From Trichomonas tenax (Eukaryota > Parabasalia > Trichomonadida > Trichomonadidae), in NCBI GenBank assembly GCA_023091735.1, contig JALKBU010001380.1, positions 1 to 11,770 on the forward strand: 11,770 bases of DNA, written 5' to 3'. Made by a program: the position numbers and the translations under genes. Every line of letters starts with the position of its first letter. Positions within the stretch are counted from its first letter, which is position 1. Of this stretch, positions 6,208 to 11,770 are shown in pieces. Below the pieces are notes generated by a model, which made no database searches, was not told the DNA's origin, and saw only the letters and a program-made list of their open reading frames with translations.

Positions 6208-6750
6208 ATGGGTAAAACACATGCATTGCAGAAGCGTTATAACAAGATGTACAAGAGAAAAATGGCTCCTCCTGAGCTCCCCGAGGATGTCAAGAAGACA
6301 CTTGAAGCACAAGGTTATAATGTTGGTACTGCCACAAATCACAAAGATTTCTATTCAAGATTAGGTTTGTCAGCAAACCCCAATGATACAGCACAAATTG
6401 GTTTTACAGATAAGCTCGGTAATTTGAAAAGGGAAAAAGCTATATTAAAAGCCGCCGAAAAATCCGCTCCTGAAGTTGCAGTCAATCTTCCAGAAGTTAT
6501 GGAAAGCATCCCCGATAAAGCTCCTTTAGTTAGACACTTAGGAGAAAATGATTTTAAGATCATGGCGCAATTAAAGACAAGATATGGAAATGATTTTGAA
6601 ATGATGGCTTTTGATCGTCGTCGCAATCCATGGCAATGGAATGTTAATCAGTTAAAAAAGAAGATGGCTATGTATGATAGAGAAGTTGAAGAAATCGGTC
6701 AAATGGGCTTTGACAAATCAAAGGAAGAAGAAAAACAAGCAGAGGAATAA
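6208..6750 (+). CDS. NOP16: Ribosome biogenesis protein Nop16
   Basis: This nucleolar factor is needed for maturation of 60S pre-ribosomes. The 180-residue length matches the family (about 180 in animals). The N-terminus MGKTHALQKRYNKMYKRK is basic, as in Nop16. Residues about 44-59 (NHKDFYSRLGLSANPN) match the family's conserved LGL...N segment. Residues about 126-152 (YGNDFEMMAFDRRRNPWQWN followed by QLKKKM) match the C-terminal signature of a (Y/H)G-D---MA-D---N--Q-T--QL block. The start is the ATG at 6208; the frame stays open upstream, but that part is antisense to the coiled-coil gene's 5' end. The stop codon runs into TAAAAAA, compatible with the trichomonad UAAA-type poly(A) signal. 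Confidence 0.92.
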   Translation: MGKTHALQKRYNKMYKRKMAPPELPEDVKKTLEAQGYNVGTATNHKDFYSRLGLSANPNDTAQIGFTDKLGNLKREKAILKAAEKSAPEVAVNLPEVMESIPDKAPLVRHLGENDFKIMAQLKTRYGNDFEMMAFDRRRNPWQWNVNQLKKKMAMYDREVEEIGQMGFDKSKEEEKQAEE

Positions 6751-7143
6751 AAAATAGAATATATAGAGTAATTTTATATTAATTGTCTATATTTAGTCAA
6801 CTATTCATTGTTTTGTTAATACAACTGATTTGATCTAAATGACGAGCAGAGGTAGTGTTATTTTATAGTTGAATATGTAAAATATTAGTTAAAAAATATT
6901 TTGAAAATTGAAATCAGATTCGTGTTTTGAAAAATAAATCAGCCCAAAATATAAACTGATATTATGCCTCTCAAGTCACTTATTTTAATTTTCGTGATCT
7001 TTGTATATTTATGTAAAAAATAAAAAATAAGTAAAATAAATTGAAATTTTAAAATACTGTTCATGTGAATATTTGATAATGTTATTCGTGGAAGTCTGCA
7101 TATATGATATCATAAATGATCAAAAATCTTATTTTAGTTTAAA
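6751..7143. other. AT-rich intergenic stretch between Nop16 and the membrane protein gene
   Basis: Nothing coding of useful length is visible. A 19-codon hydrophobic micro-ORF at 6964-7023 is noted among the rejected items. The last part must contain the promoter of the gene at 7144, but no clear initiator motif is evident. Confidence 0.5.
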
Positions 7144-9033
7144 ATGTTGGAACGTTTGTTTGCGATATGCGCCATTTCAATATGGTGTTGGTTCGGATAT
7201 GAAGTAACAACTTGCTTCACCATTTCGTCCTGCGATAGGATAACACGTTTTGCTGTAGGGATTCCCATTGGTGTTTATTCTTATGCATGGCTGATTTATA
7301 TTCTCAATCTGAAATACGAATTCGGTCCATTTTTGGGGTGGTCTACAACTATGGTTTACCTATTAATTGCAGTTATTCTTCATTTCTCGTTTAAGAAGAA
7401 AAAAACTCCTCGAGGTTTTCCATTATCAGAATTAGCACTGATTATTGGAGCGCCAACACTCTTTTTGCTACTCTACATGAAATTTTCTTTCTTGTATAAT
7501 GGCGATATTACACGTGGAGCTGTTTATGGAGATTTTCCATTCCATATGAACATAATTTCGTCTTTTGTACATGGATGCAACAAAAATAGAAAGCACTTAT
7601 TTGACAACTTATCACCTTTCTTTGCTGGAGTCAAATTAGCATATCCAGTTTTGGTGAACTACCTTTCTTCGATCATGATTGGGTGCTATGGATGCAAAAT
7701 GACAGAAGCTATTCTATACCCTTCAATTCCTGTATGCATTTCGATGATGTTATTATTCAACCAAATTGTTGCTATTTTTACGCGTGAAAGACTTTCCTGT
7801 TGCCTAGCCCCGTGGCTTTTCATATGCTTAGGCGGGCGAGGCTTTCTTCGGATGTTTGTTCATGCAGCTATTGAAGATATTGGAATTGATTTCATTCATA
7901 ACTGGGGAGCTGATAGATACGCATATTGGTTGCAAACAGTCATCCATGTTCTCCTCCCACAACGTCTCTCGCTGTTTGGGCTTCCTCTCTCATACGCTTT
8001 TATGGTCCTGATAATGCGTTCAAATTTCACCGAAGCTAAGACATATTTATTAGCAGGAATCATTGTTGCATTAATGCCGCAGATACAAGCGCATGCTCTT
8101 ATAGCTTCTTTTGAATGGTTGTTGGCATGGGCTATAATGTGCTTCCCTTGGAAAGATCCATCCAAGTGGTGGAGCCACATCAGGTGCTACATTGCGTTAG
8201 GAATTCCTGCTGTCTGTCTTAGTATACCTCAGCTTTTACCATATATTGAACGATCAACAGAAAAGGGATTCTTCACAATCAATCCAATTTGGAATGACGA
8301 CAAACTCAATTTCTTTATTCTTTGGTATGATGGATTGTTTATGTTCTTTTTAATCTCGATTTTTGCTGGTTTCGCGACTTTAGATCGTAGACAGATCAGA
8401 ATGTACATACCAGCAATGTTTGTATTCATTATGTCCAATATTGTTCATTATCAACCTTGGAATATGGATAACTCAAAGGTCTTCTATGCAGGATGGATAC
8501 CATTCGCATGCGCAGTTGTTGCAATATATATCAATTTTCTTGCCACATCCAAACATGCATTCATTCAAATTGCAGGCTTTTTGTTGCTATTAAGTTGCGT
8601 GTTTAGTGGACTATTATGCCTTCTTCTCAATATTGTAAATTCTGCACCCCAGTGGAATCCATACGAAGATGTTTATGGATTTGCTGCAAAAGTTATAGAT
8701 CGGACAGACCCAAAGGCCGTCTGGCTTGCTGATTCATTCCATGATCATCCTGTGGCAACCCTTGCAGGAAGGCAGCTGCTCGTAGGTTATCGTGGTTGGT
8801 TGATGTCACATTTACTTGACGACACAGAAAGAGAACGCGAGATGATTCGAACTGGTCGAGATCCTAATTATACCGAATGGATTGTGCAACAAAATCTCGA
8901 TATACGATATGCAGCTTATCACAAAGAATCGCATGATGAGATTGCACGAGATTTTAATACCTCATCAAAGTGGAACTTAATAATTGAAGATGATGCCTGG
9001 AAGGTGTATGAAAGAAACTTTTCAAAGAAATAA
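7144..9033 (+). CDS. Polytopic membrane protein, candidate GT-C-type glycosyltransferase
   Basis: The protein has 629 residues and about 12-14 hydrophobic segments between residues 1 and 497, followed by a soluble C-terminal domain of about 130 residues. The first large loop after four membrane segments carries GDFPFHMN (129-136), an acidic site where GT-C transferases that use lipid-linked sugars place catalytic or metal-binding residues. Other likely conserved points are QIQAHAL (313-319), QPWNMDNSKVF (437-447, before a late membrane segment) and LAGRQLLVGYRGWLMSH (540-556) in the soluble tail. The layout resembles uncharacterised bacterial and protist membrane proteins with GT-C-like topology, so a role in building a glycan or glycolipid in the secretory pathway is inferred. 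A transporter-like function is not excluded. The stop codon is followed by AAAG, giving TAAA. Confidence 0.85.
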   Translation: MLERLFAICAISIWCWFGYEVTTCFTISSCDRITRFAVGIPIGVYSYAWLIYILNLKYEFGPFLGWSTTMVYLLIAVILHFSFKKKKTPRGFPLSELALIIGAPTLFLLLYMKFSFLYNGDITRGAVYGDFPFHMNIISSFVHGCNKNRKHLFDNLSPFFAGVKLAYPVLVNYLSSIMIGCYGCKMTEAILYPSIPVCISMMLLFNQIVAIFTRERLSCCLAPWLFICLGGRGFLRMFVHAAIEDIGIDFIHNWGADRYAYWLQTVIHVLLPQRLSLFGLPLSYAFMVLIMRSNFTEAKTYLLAGIIVALMPQIQAHALIASFEWLLAWAIMCFPWKDPSKWWSHIRCYIALGIPAVCLSIPQLLPYIERSTEKGFFTINPIWNDDKLNFFILWYDGLFMFFLISIFAGFATLDRRQIRMYIPAMFVFIMSNIVHYQPWNMDNSKVFYAGWIPFACAVVAIYINFLATSKHAFIQIAGFLLLLSCVFSGLLCLLLNIVNSAPQWNPYEDVYGFAAKVIDRTDPKAVWLADSFHDHPVATLAGRQLLVGYRGWLMSHLLDDTEREREMIRTGRDPNYTEWIVQQNLDIRYAAYHKESHDEIARDFNTSSKWNLIIEDDAWKVYERNFSKK

Positions 9034-9251
9034 AGATGTTTGATAATATTAGTGTAATGAAATGATATTTATGTCATTGCCCAGATTTTAGATATTTGAT
9101 TTAGATTTTAATATAAAACATTATTTCAATGAAATAATTGAATCGATTCCTGTTTTTAATATGAATAAATTGATATTCTATGCATGTTATCTCGTCGCAT
9201 AAGTGTTCAATAAATCCTGATTGGCATTTAAAAGTCGAAAGGAAAATCAAT
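9034..9251. other. 3' flank of the membrane protein gene with a short perfect hairpin
   Basis: Non-coding and AT-rich. ATTATTTCA (9120-9128) and TGAAATAAT (9130-9138) form a perfect 9-bp inverted repeat around a single base. It lies 87 bp after the stop codon, so it could fall in the 3' end region of the transcript, but no termination role is shown. Confidence 0.4.
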
Positions 9252-9608
9252 TTATTTAAATAAAGGATAAAAATCATTGTTTGAATGTTCTGTTAAATCA
9301 TCAATAAATGAATCAGCAACTATAATGACACCGCTTTGAATGTGAAACAATGTCGTTTCCGATAACATTCCTTATGCAGCATTTCTCAAGTCTCTTTTCT
9401 CGATCAGAGTAAATTAATGAGTGCATAATTGTCGATGAAATTACAAATGAAAATTGTTGTCAAATCTCTTTGAATCGAAAAGACGGGATTTCCATTATGA
9501 TTGTTGCAAAATGAGAAATAACTAACATTCGTTGTTTCCGATTCTCTATCAAAGCAGAATGTTTGGATTCTTAAAATATTCCAACTGAAATTCTTGGTGA
9601 GAAATCAT
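9252..9608 (-). pseudogene. Possible frameshifted gene relic
   Basis: Three minus-strand open stretches follow each other in different frames: an ATG at 9608 giving 19 codons (MISHQEFQLEYFKNPNILL) to a TGA at 9549; a frame open from 9604 to a TGA at 9404 (66 codons); and an ATG at 9368 to a TAA at 9252 (38 codons, containing SGVIIVADSFIDDLTEHS). Their translations look fairly protein-like and would fit one gene broken by indels. I recognise no family, and chance open frames of this length are expected at this base composition, so this is tentative. Confidence 0.22.
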
Positions 9609-9787
9609 TTTGTTTGTGCTGTCTTGGAAACAAATATTGCATTGCGTATTTGTGGATTTGCGCTTTACTATTGAGCACCCTCTCATTAAATTATGGATTG
9701 GTGAAAAGTTTTCTTCGGCAATAGAAAACTTTGGAAGATGTTACAGATCCTGGACATAAATAAAATCTTTCTAGAAAAATAAAATTA
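9609..9787. other. Intergenic flank of the mariner insertion
   Basis: No coding signal. The 14-mer TAGAAAAATAAAAT at 9772-9785 recurs just past the other end of the element at 11091-11104. Confidence 0.4.
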
Positions 9788-9789
9788 TA
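9788..9789. repeat. TA target-site duplication, left copy
   Basis: A TA dinucleotide directly abuts the left terminal repeat and is matched by TA at 11084-11085. Duplication of TA is diagnostic of Tc1/mariner insertion. Confidence 0.85.
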
Positions 9790-9821
9790 GGGTGTCCGGA
9801 GGTGCGTGCGTATCTCGAGGC
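9790..9821 (+). repeat. Mariner left terminal inverted repeat
   Basis: This 32-bp repeat begins GGGTGTCCGGAGGTGCGTGC and pairs with 11052-11083, with mismatches only at positions 2 and 28. Transposase binding at such repeats starts cut-and-paste movement. Confidence 0.93.
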
Positions 9822-9862
9822 CAGAGTGTGCTAGAAATATTCTGATTGCATAAGATTATAGT

Positions 9863-10880
9863 TTAGTCATAGTACATACCTCCATTCTTAATCATCCAGT
9901 CTGATCTTGTAAGCCACTCATTACAAACGTTTTGCAACATTTTTTTGAGGAATTGCCTTGCAAATTTTCTCCACTTTTTCCAAAACCTCTTCGCCAGACT
10001 CAAATGATACTCCTTTTAACCTAATTTTGATATCACCGAATAGGTAGAAGTCTGAGGGTGCTATATCTGGTGATTAAGCTGGGTGAGGAAGGATATTGAT
10101 GCCGTTGCGCTCGCAAAAATCTTTGACACATTTTGCAGTATGGGGTCTGACATTGTCCATATGGAGATGGATGATTGTTTGACGACTCCTGCTCTCCAAA
10201 TTGTACATATGAACGATCCGTTGTAATATATTGTTAATAAAGTATGTGCTGCAGAACTTGACACCATTTGGAAGAAGATCTATGAAGAGGATCTTATTCC
10301 GTATCCATACAATTGTCAACATGCACTTTTTTGACAAAATCATCTTCTTTGGCCTTGTTGGCAGTTTTTCATTCTCCTGTACCCAGATGCTATCATAACT
10401 GTACTCGAAATAAAACCAGGACTCATCAAGGGTTATAGTTATGTGTCGCTTGCGTTTCAGGTTTGCATTCAGCTCATTGTGAAGTTCAGCTGCAAGTTCA
10501 ACGCGATTTTTTTTCATTTCAGGGTCTAACACGTGTGGCACCCATGTTAAATGCTTGTTTTTCATCTGCATTATACCAGTAAGGTAATCATAAATCGTGC
10601 TCTTTGGAATCTTTGTGAGCTTGGCCAACTCACACACTGATGCAAATGGCTGTTTTTCCAGTGATTTGAGAATCGCCCTAATGATTAATTGAGACGGACT
10701 GATTTTGTCAGATTTTGCTCCGGGCGGACTTTCAAATTGCAATCTTTTTCTCTGGAGGATCCTGCACACTGTAGAGTAGCTAGGACAACTGTCGAGGAAG
10801 AACTGAAACAGTTCTTCCATAATTTCTTTCTTTGTTAGGTTCTTGGCGTCGAGATAATAAACAATCAATTTGAATTCCAT
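9863..10880 (-). pseudogene. Mariner transposase, inactivated by a stop and a frameshift
   Basis: The ancestral frame runs from the ATG at 10880 to a TAA at 9863-9865 and would give about 338 residues, a normal mariner length. Intact through residue 268, it shows an N-terminal helix-turn-helix region (about 1-110), the WVPHVL linker motif (113-118), the first catalytic Asp in LDESWF (D152) and the second in HMDNVRPHTAK (D242). The frame then meets TAA at 10074-10076, where family members usually have Tyr. Reading on, the third Asp (codon 10050-10052) lies in the SPDIAPSD block exactly 34 residues after D242, the mariner D34D signature. Further on, a seven-base T run (9940-9946 on the + strand) holds one base too many and shifts the last 24 or so codons. 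Truncation before D277 should abolish activity. Confidence 0.93.
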
Positions 10881-11051
10881 TAAAAAAATGAAAAATAAAC
10901 CGACCTTAACATCAAAAAATTGGGGGTAATTGTTACAAAACAGCGTCGAACATGATATTAGAATATGATTCAGGGCTTGATATTACTATATGTTTAAGTG
11001 CATCATTAGCTCTATATGTGGGTGTTAGTTGCAGGTTTCTATCATATTCGT

Positions 11052-11083
11052 GCCTTGAGATACGCACGCACCTCCGGACACTC
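11052..11083 (-). repeat. Mariner right terminal inverted repeat
   Basis: This is the reverse complement of the left repeat at 30 of 32 positions. It lies upstream of the transposase gene and so may overlap its promoter. Confidence 0.93.
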
Positions 11084-11085
11084 TA
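11084..11085. repeat. TA target-site duplication, right copy
   Basis: It matches the TA at 9788-9789 and fixes the right boundary of the mariner element. Confidence 0.85.
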
Positions 11086-11330
11086 TAATATAGAAAAATA
11101 AAATCTTAGAAAGGAATTAAAATAATTTTTATGATTCATTTTTTGAGAAATTATAGAATACAATAAATAAGGAGCTTTGCATAGATAAGTGAAATAATCA
11201 AATTCAATGCAATTTTCAATTTAAATATTCGAATTTTTAAATATTCGTTTGCGTTGATGCAATTTTTTGTCAGATGTATTTATGTTAATATGCGTTAGTA
11301 GTAATAGATGGGGGTGTATGCCGGTTTTGT
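11086..11330. other. AT-rich spacer right of the mariner element
   Basis: No coding-like frame is visible. Two nearby AAATATTCG copies occur around 11223-11246, too short to interpret. The spacer separates the mariner insertion from the repeated motifs at 11331. Confidence 0.4.
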
Positions 11331-11433
11331 AACTATATATAGTGGGGACAATAACTAATATATAGCGGGGAAAAAACTAAGTTAATTTTTTAATTATTTA
11401 ATTTTTAATAAGTATAAAAGCGACTATATATAG
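11331..11433 (+). promoter_or_regulatory. Repeated CTATATATAG / GGGG motifs and TATA-like site before the last ORF
   Basis: Two imperfect 20-bp direct repeats, AACTATATATAGTGGGGACA (11331-11350) and AACTAATATATAGCGGGGAA (11353-11372), are spaced 22 bp apart. The palindrome CTATATATAG recurs perfectly at 11424-11433, directly against the ATG at 11434. GTATAAAAG at 11412-11420 resembles a TATA box, which is not a normal feature of trichomonad promoters. The AG-GGG-starting repeats could mark the terminus of a larger element that continues to the right. That is inference. Confidence 0.4.
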
Positions 11434-11770
11434 ATGGTAACAATTCAACCTGAGCTAATGAATAAATACATCAAAAAGTCTATGGAAACCATTGATAATC
11501 AAGAAAATACAAACCACACCGTACCTCAACGTTCGGGTCATGGTCTAAATCCTGAATGGATTAAAGAACAATTTAGAAAACAAAACTGTGAATTAATATC
11601 TGAATATGAAAATTGTAATTCAGAAATGACATATAAATATGATGGTAAGATGTATATAACAACATGGAAGAGATTCCAAAAAGGAGATTATGAACATAAA
11701 CGACTAAAACTTTCTGATAAAGAGATTAAAGTCATAGATGAACCCAAAGAAGATGGAATTAGTATTTATT
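11434..11770 (+). CDS. 5' part of an ORF running off the window, possibly from a large DNA element
   Basis: An ATG at 11434 opens 112 codons without a stop up to the window edge. The N-terminal 30 residues are polar. Residues about 40-85 form a module with an F-x(5)-C-ELISEY segment, then YKYDGKMYITTW and HKRLKL. My impression is that such Tyr/Trp-containing modules, often in tandem, occur in proteins of large trichomonad DNA transposons (Maverick/Polinton type) and in phage- or giant-virus-like genes, but I cannot confirm the family. Composition is strongly Lys/Glu/Asn-rich. The abrupt repeats upstream and the neighbouring mariner fit a mobile-element setting. A plain hypothetical host gene remains possible. 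Confidence 0.65.
   Translation, partial: MVTIQPELMNKYIKKSMETIDNQENTNHTVPQRSGHGLNPEWIKEQFRKQNCELISEYENCNSEMTYKYDGKMYITTWKRFQKGDYEHKRLKLSDKEIKVIDEPKEDGISIY

Larger units (their letters stand above)
9790..11083 (-). mobile_element. Mariner-family DNA transposon (Tvmar1-like), non-autonomous by mutation
   Basis: The 1294-bp element is bounded by 32-bp terminal inverted repeats and a TA duplication and carries one transposase gene on the minus strand. Size, end structure and the D,D34D transposase place it in the mariner group and suggest the Tvmar1 family known from Trichomonas vaginalis. The gene is preceded by about 200 bp (right end) and followed by about 73 bp (left end). The ends look intact, so the copy could in principle still be moved by an active transposase supplied from elsewhere. 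Its own gene is broken twice. Confidence 0.93.

Noticed and set aside
6964..7023. 19-residue hydrophobic micro-ORF resembling a signal peptide
   Set aside because: Too short to judge, in AT-rich intergenic DNA where T-rich codons give hydrophobic peptides by default.
10061..10267. Second small minus strand ORF inside the mariner transposase
   Set aside because: It is a shadow frame of the transposase gene; the catalytic motifs read in the other frame.

Overview
The window looks like a nuclear segment of an AT-rich, intron-poor protist, most likely a trichomonad (Trichomonas vaginalis or a relative). Five things point there: intronless genes packed head to head or tail to tail with gaps near 100 bp; a small two-repeat Myb protein of the kind trichomonads have amplified; a long coiled-coil protein; a mariner element of the Tvmar1 type (about 1.3 kb, 32-bp terminal repeats, TA duplication); and stop codons running straight into TAAA. 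Species assignment is inference. The usual trichomonad initiator motif (TCA, pyrimidine, T/A) is clear only upstream of one gene.

Bases 1-3450 carry no intact gene. The first half holds broken coding debris on the + strand, including an ankyrin-repeat-like piece near 1375-1515, two clusters of a 21-bp-period repeat (TATGACGTGTAAAA-like), and a 39-bp copy (two mismatches) of part of the coiled-coil gene about 4 kb away. From about 2056 to 2948 there is an unusual run of unrelated hairpins, including a perfect 24-bp inverted repeat and a 21-bp repeat with one mismatch. It abuts an open-frame relic at 2951-3160 on the minus strand.

Bases 3454-9033 are the conserved core: an R2R3 Myb-like DNA-binding protein (+), a 671-residue coiled-coil protein (-), the ribosome-biogenesis protein Nop16 (+, divergent from the coiled-coil gene across 109 bp), and a 629-residue polytopic membrane protein (+) whose layout suggests a GT-C-type glycosyltransferase. 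These look like independent housekeeping or regulatory genes, not one pathway.

Bases 9034-11770 are mobile-element territory. A complete mariner (9790-11083) has nearly identical ends, but its transposase is dead: a stop codon falls eight codons before the third catalytic aspartate, and a one-base slip in a seven-base homopolymer follows. After it come short CTATATATAG-containing repeats and the start of an ORF that runs off the right edge and may belong to a large DNA element.
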